DNA from: Yamadazyma tenuis
Lineage: Eukaryota; Ascomycota; Pichiomycetes; Serinales; Debaryomycetaceae
Direction: 5' to 3'
DNA: 64,000 nt
Assembly: GCF_029203305.1 (NCBI RefSeq)
Contig: NC_089463.1
Coordinates: forward strand, 1,319,001 to 1,383,000
Shown here: in pieces, positions 27,423-36,979 of the stretch
Numbering within the stretch: position 1 is the first letter of the stretch
Layout: every line of letters begins with the position of its first letter
Made by a program: the position numbers and the translations under genes
The notes under the pieces: generated by a model
Databases searched by the model: none
Told to the model about the DNA's origin: nothing
What the model saw: the letters and a program-made list of their open reading frames with translations, nothing else

Positions 27423-28349
27423 TTAAAAAGGTAATTCAACAGGAAATAGATCATTTAACTGTTTGTGAGTGAGGTTTTTACGGTCTTCTGGAGCGATCTC
27501 TTGGTACTTGTGAATGAAATAGGTCTGGGTTTTGGTCTTAATTCTAACCTTGATTTGAACTGGTTTGAACGACATATTTGCCTCAACACCCTTTTCAATC
27601 ACACTTTGCTCTTTCTGTAGTGCATGAATCTTACTTGCAGGCCGTGGTTTTGGTTTGGACACCTTTGAAATGTGCTTTTTAATTGCCAGGGTTGTCTTAC
27701 TTAGGTTTGTATTTGCATCTACTGTAATCACACCATTATCTTCCAGAGTGGTCGGTTTCTCGCATGTGCCAGGAATGAGAGCAGAGGTATTGTCTCCCCT
27801 ATTTTGTTTTGGAGATGAGATACGCTGTACAGTTGTTTTTGATCCTTTTCTCTTGACGTTCTCACTCAAGTCAATTCGGAAAACAGTTGACTTCTTTTTC
27901 AAGGCCTTATTTTTTTCATCATCAATTGTGGTATGGATTTGGTTGGTTTCTCTGGTCAATGAATTGAACGACAGCGTGCTGATGTTTTGCAAGTCTGGTT
28001 CAAGGAAATCACTTGAGGTAGATTCACTGAGAGGAGGTCCACCCACTTTCTCCGATTCGACACCAATGCTCACGTTTTCCAATGTGACCCTAGCTCCAAA
28101 GGTCGTATTATATCTATTCCTGGGTGCCCAATGGTACTGGCGCTTGTTTGAAAACACATTTTTTAGTTCTTCAATTGTATACTCATCGGGTTCAACAATC
28201 CTTGAGTCTTTGGTAGGAAGCACAAACTTAACCTTCTTCCCCGGGTTCAATTGCCCTTTCCCATTTTTGTCTTGAGATATGTTAGAAGTGAGCTCCTACG
28301 AAGGTGTTGTTGTTAAAATACTTTTTCTGCTTGTGGCTGGCACAACCAT
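27423..28349 (-). CDS. Unknown basic protein, probably with a spliced 28-nt first exon
   Basis: The long frame on the minus strand (28250 down to 27423) has no ATG near its start; it opens only with TTG at 28250, and the frame continues upstream to a TAG at 28298. I propose exon 1 at 28349-28322 (ATG GTT GTG CCA ...), an intron at 28321-28271 (51 nt; donor GTATTT, branch CTAAC, acceptor CAAG), and exon 2 at 28270-27423, joining in frame to give 291 residues. The protein starts MVVPATSRKNKNGKG and is rich in Lys, Ser and Thr, with VKFVLPTKDSRIVEPDEYTI near residue 23 and a conserved-looking end (KVRIKTKTQTYFIHKYQEI). No family recognised; charge suggests a nuclear or DNA-associated protein. 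It is divergent from TRS31 with 83 bp between the proposed starts. Confidence 0.5.
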
Positions 28350-28432
28350 ATTGACGCTAACGTTTTTGCTGTTTCGCGATTCAAACCAATCTTATTTTTA
28401 CCGAACTCACATACGCTGCTCATTCTACCACA

Positions 28433-29161
28433 ATGCCAGAAGATAATATCATACTACCTGTGAGTGCATCCATGAGCAAGATGACAATACAGGACTCGAA
28501 TAAGTCGCAATTTGGGTACAATCCGTCGATAGGAGCATCGTCCAATGAAATTACCCCGACCACCTCTAGCATACTACTCAACAAAACTGTCAGTCTAAAC
28601 CCTGGTGTTAGCAAAAGCATCAACAAAAAAGCATTCGAAGTGAGTTTGTCATCGTTATCATTTCTCTTCTGTGAAATTGTGAACTGGAGTCACAAGAAAT
28701 CCAAGGGTATCCAGGATTTAGAAAACAGACTAAACGGGTTGGGGTATCAAATCGGTCAAAAGTTCTTGGAACTTTCTAAAACTAGAGAAGGCTTGAAGTA
28801 CAGCAAGAGAGAAATCAAAATTGTTGAAATCTTACAGTTTATACATTCTACATTGTGGAAAGGACTCTTTGGCAAGATTGCCAATGAATTGGAAAAGTCA
28901 CAAGACGTGAATAACGAGTATATGATCATAGATAATTGCCCATTAGTGTCCAAATTTGTCAATGTTCCTAAGGATTATGGAGATTTGAACTGTGCTGCCT
29001 TTATTGCTGGAATAATTGAAGGTGCTCTTGACTCAGCTGGGTTTTTCGCCGATGTCACCGCTCATACCATGCCCAAAGAAGGATCACCGTTAAGAACTGT
29101 GTTTCTTATAAAGTTTGACGACCTGGTGATCTCCAAAGAAGAGCAAACAGTCCAATCGTAG
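28433..29161 (+). CDS. TRS31: TRAPP subunit Trs31 (TRAPPC5)
   Basis: A 242-residue subunit of the TRAPP complexes, the Rab GEF/tether acting on Ypt1 in ER-Golgi and endosomal traffic. Residues 1-60 are a Ser/Thr-rich, probably flexible extension. The Bet3-family fold follows: SFLFCEIVNWSHKK, LNGLGYQIGQKFLEL (about 101-115), LQFIHSTLWKGLFGK (about 136-150), and the TRAPPC5-specific stretch YGDLNCAAFIAGIIEGAL followed by FFADVTAH (about 182-212). A CTG codon in the C-terminal FDD-CTG-V stretch aligns with a small residue in TRAPPC5 homologues as I recall them. Confidence 0.93.
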   Translation: MPEDNIILPVSASMSKMTIQDSNKSQFGYNPSIGASSNEITPTTSSILLNKTVSLNPGVSKSINKKAFEVSLSSLSFLFCEIVNWSHKKSKGIQDLENRLNGLGYQIGQKFLELSKTREGLKYSKREIKIVEILQFIHSTLWKGLFGKIANELEKSQDVNNEYMIIDNCPLVSKFVNVPKDYGDLNCAAFIAGIIEGALDSAGFFADVTAHTMPKEGSPLRTVFLIKFDDLVISKEEQTVQS

Positions 29162-29295
29162 GAATTATATCACACGTATAATGGTGAAACACTTCATAGA
29201 CATTTCGCAGTTTACACATTCTTTTTTTTTCCATACCTCGACAACTTCTCCAACCGTTGAAACATCTGTAAATAGCCCAACAACAGCGAAGAAAA

Positions 29296-29934
29296 ATGGG
29301 GATTACGATTCGACAGGCAGATATCTATGATATCCAGGCCATACAAAACGCCAACTTGCACAACTTGCCTGAAAATTACTTGACAAAATACTACATGTAC
29401 CACGCTTTATCATGGCCCCAAGGTAGCTTTGTGGCAACCACATTTGATGAAATAGAAGAATGGGATGATGAAATAAGTTTGGACACCGTGACCGTCAAAG
29501 ACCCCAAAGGTGACACAGCCTATATCAAAAAGGGTGAGAAGATAGTAGGGTATGTGTTGGCCAAAATGGAAGACGATCCAGAAGCCGAAGACAAAACTCC
29601 TCATGGACATATAACCTCCTTGTCAGTCATGAGAACTTATAGAAGATTGGGGTTGGCGGGAAAGTTAATGCGTCATTCGTTGTATGCATTGTGTGAATCC
29701 TTTGGTGGTCAATATGTTTCTTTACATGTTAGAAAGTCTAATAGAGCAGCGTTGCATTTATATAGAGACACTTTGAAGTTTGAGGTTACCACCATTGAAA
29801 AGTCATATTATCAGGATGGAGAGGATGCATATGCCATGCAAAAGAAGCTTATTCTAGATGAGTTGAAACCCCATTTATTTGAGAATGCTGAAGTCGTGGA
29901 TGATTTCTCTCAAGATTTACTAGACGACTTATGA
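29296..29934 (+). CDS. ARD1: N-terminal acetyltransferase NatA catalytic subunit Ard1 (Naa10)
   Basis: A 212-residue GNAT-family acetyltransferase that, with Nat1, acetylates N-termini beginning Ser, Ala, Gly and Thr on ribosome-bound chains. [28 protein letters not shown] is the typical NAA10 start. ALSWPQ and, after an acidic insertion characteristic of yeast Ard1 (about 55-80), VGYVLAKME and [21 protein letters not shown] follow; RRLGLA (about 115-120) is the acetyl-CoA-binding RxxGxA motif. [19 protein letters not shown] is also diagnostic. The length is near that of yeast Ard1 (238). Confidence 0.97.
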   Translation: MGITIRQADIYDIQAIQNANLHNLPENYLTKYYMYHALSWPQGSFVATTFDEIEEWDDEISLDTVTVKDPKGDTAYIKKGEKIVGYVLAKMEDDPEAEDKTPHGHITSLSVMRTYRRLGLAGKLMRHSLYALCESFGGQYVSLHVRKSNRAALHLYRDTLKFEVTTIEKSYYQDGEDAYAMQKKLILDELKPHLFENAEVVDDFSQDLLDDL

Positions 29935-30005
29935 TAAGCTTTTTGTTAATTAAGAAAAGGTTAAAGTAATATACACAGATAATATAATGCAATGAGAAGT
30001 TGAAT

Positions 30006-30788
30006 CTAGTAACGTTCCTTCATTCTGGATGCAACTGTACGCAAGTTCCCGTACACTTTTCCTGGAGGGGAACCTAAAATCAACGATACCACTGCTTCTC
30101 TTGCCATTCTAATATGGGTGAAACCTCCTAAAATATGAATCTTGGAGTCCGCCAACACAATTCTGGTCCTGGTGGCATTCTCAATAGCAAACTTGGTCTT
30201 ACCGTCTTTACCAGCAATTCTACCGATGGCTCTGGATAAATGGTCACCCGTTAAAGTCTTGACATCTTTCACTTCAAAGGTCTCGATATACAAATCGTCC
30301 AATCTTAACAATGCAATAGCGTCATCAACGTCGAATCCCAAGGTGAATGCCTTAACGAAGTCAGCCCCCTTTTGTAACGCACCTTGATCTGTGGTACTTT
30401 TGTTGGTTTTCATTTCCACTGTCCTGGTTTTTAAGTTCATTCTCACCTGTAATTTTAAGTGGTCCACTAATGGAGGATATATTTTTGGCCATGTGTTCTT
30501 CAAAGGAGTCATTCTATGTGGTGGTACCGGAACCTTTCTGGATTCAAGCTTTACTTTCATGCCACTTTTGGAAGCAGCCGTGAACTTGGGTTTTCCACTT
30601 TCATCAAAAACTACTCCAGCAGTCTCTTGCTTCTGAGATGATGAAATGTCTTCTTGTGCAGTTTCCCCGGTGGGTATGGCGTTGACATCGATCATTTCGT
30701 CATCATCATCATCATGTGCATCTTTTAATCCAACTTGTGATACAGTTGGCTCATTTATGGTACTTTTGATTGCTGTAGGAGCAGACAT
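30006..30788 (-). CDS. PNO1: KH-domain ribosome assembly factor Pno1 (Dim2)
   Basis: A 260-residue nucleolar/cytoplasmic factor needed for 40S assembly; it recruits Dim1 and guides Nob1 cleavage at site D. Residues 1-75 are acidic and disordered (DDDDDEMIDVN). RKVPVPPHRMTPLKNTWPKIY (about 83-103) is the invariant start of the folded part; a KH-like domain and then the C-terminal KH domain (IGRIAGKDGKTKFAIENATRT, about 188-208) follow, ending GSPPGKVYGNLRTVASRMKERY, nearly invariant in the family. Just upstream, GATGAG on the minus strand (30824-30829) fits the PAC ribosome-biogenesis element. Confidence 0.97.
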   Translation of the reverse strand: MSAPTAIKSTINEPTVSQVGLKDAHDDDDDEMIDVNAIPTGETAQEDISSSQKQETAGVVFDESGKPKFTAASKSGMKVKLESRKVPVPPHRMTPLKNTWPKIYPPLVDHLKLQVRMNLKTRTVEMKTNKSTTDQGALQKGADFVKAFTLGFDVDDAIALLRLDDLYIETFEVKDVKTLTGDHLSRAIGRIAGKDGKTKFAIENATRTRIVLADSKIHILGGFTHIRMAREAVVSLILGSPPGKVYGNLRTVASRMKERY

Positions 30789-30823
30789 CTTAGCTATCTT
30801 GAATGGATCTACAAAAAAAAATC

Positions 30824-30829
30824 CTCATC
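30824..30829 (-). promoter_or_regulatory. PAC-like element (GATGAG) before PNO1
   Basis: GATGAG, the core of the yeast PAC motif (GCGATGAG), lies on the minus strand about 36 bp upstream of the PNO1 ATG and is followed by a T tract. PAC sites bind Dot6/Tod6 and mark ribosome-biogenesis genes. The match is only six bases, so the call is tentative. Confidence 0.35.
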
Positions 30830-31242
30830 TCAAAAACTCTGCGCAGAAAAACTTCAGCTGCTAAAACAGAGGAGTGATGAATGGAAAGTGTGAGACTTTA
30901 AAAAGAGTTCAGTCGAGTAGTTCGGGGGAGTTCTTCTTCAAAGAGGATGTATGACAACATAAGCATTCATTTTAGGGACTAAAGTAGTGGGATATTGCAT
31001 CTAGTAGCCATTTGTTTAGATAATATGATCTTAACTTTCTCACTTTTGACTTGTTTGCTCCGGCAAAAAAAACTTCCAATTACCTCATACCTCTCTCGAA
31101 ACCATAGGGACGACTAATCCTTCTTATCTTATCCCTTCTGTAATTTATTCCATTCCCTGCTCAGGTCCCAGTGGTGGTCGTGCGCAGTGACAATCACGCT
31201 TTGCGACTTCAAAAGGGTCAGACAATCAACTACAACTCACTC
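30830..31242. other. Divergent PNO1/VPS17 promoter region
   Basis: This region lies between the divergent PNO1 and VPS17 genes. The part before VPS17 (31171-31242) is open in the VPS17 frame but has no ATG, so it is likely leader. A-rich and T-rich tracts near 31060-31070 may exclude nucleosomes. I see no RNA gene. Confidence 0.35.
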
Positions 31243-32820
31243 ATGGCGTCGGCAATTCCTTACGATCCCAACGAATTCGAGGATAACAATCCATTTGCAG
31301 AGCCTGAGGTGCATCATGTGACGCCAGCCGTTCAACCGGGCCCCCAAGTCTCCGATGAACCAATCCCTGAGGAGCCTCACAGTCAACGTAGTACAACCCC
31401 AGACCAACAAGGAAAACTCACTGAAGAAGAACTACATAAACTTTTACCAGAGAGATTCTCCTCCAAGTACAAACTCAAAATTGCTTTAATCAACATCGAA
31501 AAGAACAAACCTGGAAATCCGATTTTAAAGTTCAATGCCGAAGTTCAAAACTTACCCAGGTACAGACAAGCCAAATACAAAGAAATTCGTCGAACGTACC
31601 AGGAAATTGTCAAATTCAATAAATATTTGACAGTTTCTAACTTGGAATGCTTTGTTCCTCAAATTCCTTCTGTTCAAACATCATACCCCACTGGTGGAGA
31701 AGAAGAGACCAAACAATTGATGATATTGTGGCAAGAATGGTTCGATAGAATCACTAGAAATCCTATTATTATTCGAGACGAAGAGTTTGTATATTTCCTT
31801 GAAAACGACTTTGGTTACTCGGTTATCAACTCCAATAGAAAAGTATCAATTGCCAGTGGATTAGTCCGTAAGACTTTGAAACAATTGGCAGTGCCATACG
31901 ATGCCTATGAAGAACTAGTTGAATTCCGACCTTTGATTAAAGCAGCATATCTCAGTTGCCAAAAGCTCGAGAAGCTTTTGGAGAAAAACTCGAAAATGGA
32001 GAAACAACATGCTGCCTCAATTGGAGATTTATCCCAAAAGTTAGCCAATCTTTCACAGGTTGAATTTATTCACCCAGGCATGAAAAACATGTGGGAAAAA
32101 CTTTCGAAGATCAAGCTCATAGAGGCCGATTTAATTCTCATTCAACTGTATAATGAGATGGGGACCTTGGGAGATGGTCTAAGAATTTTTGTTGAAGACT
32201 TCTATCAAGTTAAAGAAGCATTGACGAACAGACACTTGATAATGAGAGAACTCGTTCAAGCTCAGCAACAGACAAAGATCAAACACTTGCATGCGAATAA
32301 GATGAAGAGCAAATCGGCCCTTGACCCTATTAAAGTTGACGAAGCATTAAGATCACTTGAATTTGCTACTAAAGCAGAAGAATCGTTGACCCTTCAGGTG
32401 AAGAGAATCTCTGGGGAAATGATCTTTGAAAAAGATGAGGTGCTACAGCACACGGAATTGAAATTCCACAAGCTCTTAAAGAACTACACTTTGAACCGAG
32501 TAGACCATCATCGCAAGATCTTGAAGCATTTGGAAAACATCCGTCTTGACATTCGTATTGTGGATGACAAAGGAGGTTTGTCCCGTCTTAACCGGGAAAA
32601 CTTGAGCAACTTAAAGCATAATCTCTTGCAATCCCAACTGGCCAGTGGAGACTCCTGGTCCCTGAGAACTTTCCGGTCTCTAAGCGAAGAGCAAGACCTC
32701 AAGCAAAAGAAGGAACAGGAGAAGAACGAAGCTGCCGAAACAGAGGGTAAAGAATCTGAAATCGATAATGTGGTCGATGCCAAAAATGCTGCTCACTTAC
32801 TAGGGGTAGCTACATTCTAG
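31243..32820 (+). CDS. VPS17: Retromer SNX-BAR sorting nexin Vps17
   Basis: A 525-residue sorting nexin. Vps17 pairs with Vps5 and the Vps26-Vps29-Vps35 core to form retromer tubules that return Vps10 and other cargo from endosomes to the Golgi. I start at the ATG at 31243, which gives MASAIPYDPNEFEDNNPFAEPE, strongly resembling the known Vps17 N-terminus; the frame upstream has only a GTG. A PX domain spans about residues 70-205 (LPRYRQAKYKEIRRTYQEIVKF, PQIPS) and a helical BAR domain about 225-490. The last 40 residues are charged. The PX pocket lacks an obvious canonical arginine, in line with weak lipid binding of Vps17-type PX domains. Confidence 0.92.
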   Translation: MASAIPYDPNEFEDNNPFAEPEVHHVTPAVQPGPQVSDEPIPEEPHSQRSTTPDQQGKLTEEELHKLLPERFSSKYKLKIALINIEKNKPGNPILKFNAEVQNLPRYRQAKYKEIRRTYQEIVKFNKYLTVSNLECFVPQIPSVQTSYPTGGEEETKQLMILWQEWFDRITRNPIIIRDEEFVYFLENDFGYSVINSNRKVSIASGLVRKTLKQLAVPYDAYEELVEFRPLIKAAYLSCQKLEKLLEKNSKMEKQHAASIGDLSQKLANLSQVEFIHPGMKNMWEKLSKIKLIEADLILIQLYNEMGTLGDGLRIFVEDFYQVKEALTNRHLIMRELVQAQQQTKIKHLHANKMKSKSALDPIKVDEALRSLEFATKAEESLTLQVKRISGEMIFEKDEVLQHTELKFHKLLKNYTLNRVDHHRKILKHLENIRLDIRIVDDKGGLSRLNRENLSNLKHNLLQSQLASGDSWSLRTFRSLSEEQDLKQKKEQEKNEAAETEGKESEIDNVVDAKNAAHLLGVATF

Positions 32821-32879
32821 ATACGGTTCATCACTGTGTACTAAAACACTATAAATAAAGTATATACGCTAACATTTAC

Positions 32880-33551
32880 TTAGTTTACCAAGAATCTCTT
32901 TTCAGCTTCTTTCCAGTTGATAACATTCCAGATAGCTTTGAAGTAGTCAACCTTGACGTTTTGGTACTGCAAGTAGTAGGCATGTTCCCACGCATCAATG
33001 GCAACCAATGGCACCAATGGACCAGTCACGGTGTCTTGATTATAGGTAGTGGTAACTTCAATGGCACCATTCTCCTTGTTCTTGACGATCCAAGCCCAAC
33101 CAGAACCCTGAATTCCAGCCAACTTGGTGTTGGTAAGGGAAATCAAACTGTCAACACTTCCGTATTGTTCGGCAATCTTCTTACCCAACTCCGAATCGGT
33201 AGCCGGAGGTTCACCACCGCCATTTTTGGCGGGAGCCAAGTTCTTCCAAAACAAACAATGGTTGGTGTATCCACCACCATGGAAGTTGATGTTTTTTAAC
33301 AATTCAATGGTCTTCTTAACATCACCTTTGGAGGTGGCTTCGGCATGTTGTTCAATGGCTTGGTTGTATCCGTTAACATAGGTTTGGTGATGTTTGGTAT
33401 AATGAAGCTCATTAATCTGGCCGGAGATGTGAGGTTCCAAGGCACCGAAATCCCAATCGAGATCGGGTAAAGTAACCTTGGTTCTGATGGCACCAATTGA
33501 GCTGGTGGGGATTTTAGAGACTCCACGTGAAGCAGTTCTGATTGATAACAT
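32880..33551 (-). CDS. SOD2: Manganese superoxide dismutase, mitochondrial
   Basis: A 223-residue mitochondrial matrix MnSOD that converts superoxide to hydrogen peroxide and oxygen. The first 25 residues (MLSIRTASRGVSKIPTSS) form a basic presequence. The mature part begins KVTLPDLDWDFGALEPHISG; metal ligands lie in LHYTKHHQTYVNGYN, in GGYTNHCLFWKNLAP (His), and in AIDAWEHAYYLQYQN (Asp and His). A Gly pair and Gln pattern fits the Mn form. The promoter has two CCAAT boxes and a TTATAAATA element. It converges with VPS17 across only 59 bp. Confidence 0.98.
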   Translation of the reverse strand: MLSIRTASRGVSKIPTSSIGAIRTKVTLPDLDWDFGALEPHISGQINELHYTKHHQTYVNGYNQAIEQHAEATSKGDVKKTIELLKNINFHGGGYTNHCLFWKNLAPAKNGGGEPPATDSELGKKIAEQYGSVDSLISLTNTKLAGIQGSGWAWIVKNKENGAIEVTTTYNQDTVTGPLVPLVAIDAWEHAYYLQYQNVKVDYFKAIWNVINWKEAEKRFLVN

Positions 33552-33590
33552 GTTAGTGGATATTTAATTTCACTGTGTGCGGAATCGAAG

Positions 33591-33736
33591 GTATTTATAA
33601 GCCATAGTTAGACATTGCTGTGGTAAATTTCTGAACCTTCCCATTGGTTGGGACACTCGGCTGCGGTCGATCGGTTGCAAGACGGGTATGGTCCGAAGCA
33701 AAATATAGAACAGGCATTGACATATATGTAACCAAT
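33591..33736 (-). promoter_or_regulatory. SOD2 promoter: TATA element and two CCAAT boxes
   Basis: Reading toward SOD2, TTATAAATA lies about 40-50 bp before the ATG (33591-33600). A CCAAT box occurs on the minus strand at 33643-33647, and one on the plus strand at 33732-33736. CCAAT boxes bind the Hap2/3/4/5 respiratory regulator, known to act on yeast SOD2, so respiratory control is a reasonable inference. Confidence 0.45.
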
Positions 33737-33848
33737 TTGGATAACTACTACTTGGGTTTTCCCCCCTGTGTTTTGTATGGTGTCTGTCTCTTCCGCACCT
33801 GCGTCTCATTACATTTTGTGCATTCTCATCTAAGATCTAAAAGCATTA

Positions 33849-34451
33849 TCAATTACGTAAAGCACGCAACCGCTCGGCCAACTTGTCCTCTTTCTCATCG
33901 GTGACCACACTGGTAGGCGGCGTATTGATCTCGACCTTGGTCTCATTCAACCCTTGTTTCATCTCAATGCCTGCCTCATCGGCAATTTGGCTCATCAAAT
34001 CATCCACCTGTTCTTGTGGGGTAGTCAATGCACTGACATTGTTGGTCGCCGACTCATAGTAGTTCGTCAGGGCATCGAGATCCTCAAACTGGGTTTCGAA
34101 CTTCTCCATCACCATGGAAATTCGTTCCAAATTCATCGTTTGAAGAGCTTTGTCCATGCCTCTGATGACATTTGTCATGTTACCTGTCACTGACCGCATG
34201 GTCACGGCCGTCTGTACACGAGAGGCAACTGCATCGATTCGAGACGAGAGCCTCAATAAGTTGACTCGTTCGTTGGCTTTGCGTATGGCATTTTGGGCAT
34301 ACAACTGGGCGATATCAGGGTTTCCTTGAACCATGGCCTTTTTCACCTTGGCTTTTTCTTGGAGCTCTTCCTTCGCAGCCTTGGATGCTTGCTTGTTCAA
34401 CTGCTTGGCAGTGAACTTGAGCTGGAAGAGTGACTGTTCCAAACCTGCCAT
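33849..34451 (-). CDS. DID2: ESCRT-III-associated protein Did2 (CHMP1/Vps46)
   Basis: A 200-residue ESCRT-III family protein. Did2 links ESCRT-III filaments to the Vps4 ATPase so that they can be disassembled in multivesicular-body sorting. The N-terminal half is basic and helical ([22 protein letters not shown]), then [33 protein letters not shown] (family hallmark, about 60-90) and [23 protein letters not shown]. The C-terminal [14 protein letters not shown] is the MIM1 helix that binds the Vps4 MIT domain. Length equals that of yeast Did2 (204). Confidence 0.98.
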   Translation of the reverse strand: MAGLEQSLFQLKFTAKQLNKQASKAAKEELQEKAKVKKAMVQGNPDIAQLYAQNAIRKANERVNLLRLSSRIDAVASRVQTAVTMRSVTGNMTNVIRGMDKALQTMNLERISMVMEKFETQFEDLDALTNYYESATNNVSALTTPQEQVDDLMSQIADEAGIEMKQGLNETKVEINTPPTSVVTDEKEDKLAERLRALRN

Positions 34452-34555
34452 TATTTAAGATAGTTGAAAAGTCCCTTTTTTCTGCGAGTCAGTGATCTTA
34501 TCTTCATTTTCGCGACTGTTGCACGGCTTAGATGCGCATATACTGTTCTATATAA

Positions 34556-36628
34556 TCAATCAAGATCAGGCGACTCGGGTATACCTGGATGGGGATTGTT
34601 GGGGTTCGGATCAGAACGTGTGTTGGAGGTGTGCTGGGTACTTGAATTCCAGATGTTTGGTCCTTCCAGGTGGGATGTGAGCCCAATCCCACTAGACTGA
34701 TCTACTCTGGCAAAGTCGTCAACAAACTGCTCGGCCCCAGGGATATCTGATGCTCGGGATGTGAAGAATCTGACAGCGTTGTCGTACCGGTTCCGCTCCT
34801 GCTCTGTATCCCGATTTGGCTGCCCTTCGCTGGTTCTTCTGAGTCTTCTTCCCTCTCGAACGATCTCAGCAATCAGAGGACCTAACGAATTGATGAGGGA
34901 AGTTTCTTCTGACGTCTCATCCAAGGGAATGGATCTAACTCTCCGGCCGTTAATGGTCCATGGACCTCTTTGGTTTGTTGGTCTTCTAGGTGTAGCGGCG
35001 GGAGGACTCTGGTTCAGATCAGGATATAATCTTCCCGGTCTCATGTTGGCTTGGAGTCCCGAAAACAGGTTCCCAACCACTCCTTGGATTGCAGTGGAGA
35101 TATCTACAATTGGAGGGGCGGGTTCTCCTCGGGGAGTGGCATTTTGTGGAGCAATAGCGGTGGTGGCTTCAGCCGCGGCGGTGGTGACAGTCTGTGATGC
35201 TTCGGGATTATAGATCGCTGGCCTGTTGGAGTTGACTCTATTAGCCAAGTCCACAAATGTAGAAGGTTCCAGTGATCGGGGTGGATATTCAAAATAGTGC
35301 TTATCCTCATCTGGAGCTGCATCCGCTAACTGACTAATACACAGTTTGACTTTTTGAATCACATCCGATATTTCCTGTTTATTCAATCTTTGTTGCTTCG
35401 CTCTCCTCTCCGTAAGCTCTACACTCTTTAAAATTTGCTCCACGAACTGGGGTAAAGTAGACCGCTTTTTATTGGCACGATACTCGATCATGTAACTGGG
35501 TTCTTTGGGGAAGTTATAAGGTAACACTTCTCCGCAACAACAGCTCAAAGCCATGGCAATACACTTGAGAGCCATCAAACTGTTGCCCATATAAAGCTGG
35601 GCATATGATAATTGGGTCCATGCTGGAACAAACGAAATATCGTATTTGAGAGCCAAGTTCAAGTCCATAATAGCTTCTGGGAAACATGTCAATCCAATGT
35701 ATGCAATTGCCCTATTAACAAAAATCTGAGGTAAGTTCTTAGTAGCTTCACCGCTACAAAGGTGAATGGCATCGGTGTAAACCTTGATGGCTTGAGCATA
35801 TGCATAATTGCTCATCAAATTGTTACCTTGTTCCCGGAGTTTAGTGACCACCTTGGATGATTCTGCAAGCAAACTTCCTCTTGAGATCAATAATTCTATG
35901 TGAGATTTCAAAAGAACTCCAAAAAACTCGTATAACGATTCAAGAGGCACTTTATTGGTTTGAACTTGTGAATAGTTCTCCAACTCCTTCACCACATAGT
36001 TGACTCGGTCAGCCAAGTATTCCCGGCGACTGAACACCTGAGGGTAACACTCAACACTTCGACTGAGAAATGCTGCAACAAATGAGGACAACATAATAGT
36101 GCTCTGCTCGGTGCCGTTCCCGTCTTTGCTCCAAAGATACTTGTAGTTGAGCTCAAACGCATTTCTGAGAATGGAATAAAACACACTTCCTAGTTCCTTC
36201 TCTCTTTGAGCCACAAACTCCATGCTAGTACTCTCTTTGGATGCTAGAGCAATCAATGAGGAGGTGGTAATACGTGGAGGGATCTCCATTTCTTTGGTAT
36301 CAGCTCCTAATAAAATGTTGGAGAAGGTGTGGGTTAAAGCTTTCGAAGGGAACCCCCAATTCTTACTCTGCTCCACATCATGCCTGACATGGTATTTCAA
36401 GATATCGCCAAAAACAAACCCAATAACCAGATCCAAGTGGTATATCGTGTCCCTGGTTTGGATACTCATGTGTTCACTCTCATCATCAGAATACATATCT
36501 TCCTCCCCATTACTTAACGCTTCTTTCAACCGGATTTGTTCCTTTAAGATTCGCAAATGCTCTCTCATGGCACTGGCGAATGCATATCTATATGCCTCCG
36601 AATTGGCCGAAGGATCGATAAATTCCAT
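34556..36628 (-). CDS. TPR-containing protein of unknown function
   Basis: A 690-residue protein that I do not recognise. Residues about 255-360 contain a tetratricopeptide array (KLREQGNNLMSNYAYAQAIKVY, FVNRAIAYIGLTCFPEAIMDLN, AWTQLSYAQLYMGNSLMALKCI) like those that bind Hsp70/Hsp90 tails. The first 250 residues are helical with a short acidic stretch (GEEDMYSDDES). From about 440 onward the chain is Ala/Pro/Arg-rich and probably disordered. The general plan (TPR then low complexity) recalls co-chaperones such as Sgt2, but no dimerisation domain or further motif is visible. It is divergent from MIX23 and may be a fungal lineage-specific gene. Confidence 0.8.
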   Translation of the reverse strand: MEFIDPSANSEAYRYAFASAMREHLRILKEQIRLKEALSNGEEDMYSDDESEHMSIQTRDTIYHLDLVIGFVFGDILKYHVRHDVEQSKNWGFPSKALTHTFSNILLGADTKEMEIPPRITTSSLIALASKESTSMEFVAQREKELGSVFYSILRNAFELNYKYLWSKDGNGTEQSTIMLSSFVAAFLSRSVECYPQVFSRREYLADRVNYVVKELENYSQVQTNKVPLESLYEFFGVLLKSHIELLISRGSLLAESSKVVTKLREQGNNLMSNYAYAQAIKVYTDAIHLCSGEATKNLPQIFVNRAIAYIGLTCFPEAIMDLNLALKYDISFVPAWTQLSYAQLYMGNSLMALKCIAMALSCCCGEVLPYNFPKEPSYMIEYRANKKRSTLPQFVEQILKSVELTERRAKQQRLNKQEISDVIQKVKLCISQLADAAPDEDKHYFEYPPRSLEPSTFVDLANRVNSNRPAIYNPEASQTVTTAAAEATTAIAPQNATPRGEPAPPIVDISTAIQGVVGNLFSGLQANMRPGRLYPDLNQSPPAATPRRPTNQRGPWTINGRRVRSIPLDETSEETSLINSLGPLIAEIVREGRRLRRTSEGQPNRDTEQERNRYDNAVRFFTSRASDIPGAEQFVDDFARVDQSSGIGLTSHLEGPNIWNSSTQHTSNTRSDPNPNNPHPGIPESPDLD

Positions 36629-36979
36629 CGTCCAGTAATGGTTTTTGAGGAAGTTAACGGAAGTGTAAGTGTTTGCAAAAAGTTGCGAATTTCAAAGAAG
36701 TTCAATCTTGGCTGGCACATACAAGAGATAAACCAAATGAGTCCATTGGACGTTTAATTTCGGTCAAACTTAAAAATATGGTTAAAGTCCAACATGGGTA
36801 CAGAATACACAAAGTCTACAATAACAGTAAAATAAGTCTGGAATTTCATCCACAAGTACATTTTGTAGACGGGGCTTACATTAACATGCTTCGCATTCCG
36901 CATCAGCTTTTCCTAATTTTCAAATCTATTCAAAGTGTGGTCTTCCAACAAAAACATTCCCTTGAAGAAAGTAGAAGCT
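36629..36979. promoter_or_regulatory. Divergent promoter between the TPR gene and MIX23
   Basis: This 351-bp spacer holds overlapping open frames, one reaching MIX23 with only a GTG start at 36935. None has family features. I see no recognisable site or RNA gene. Confidence 0.3.
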
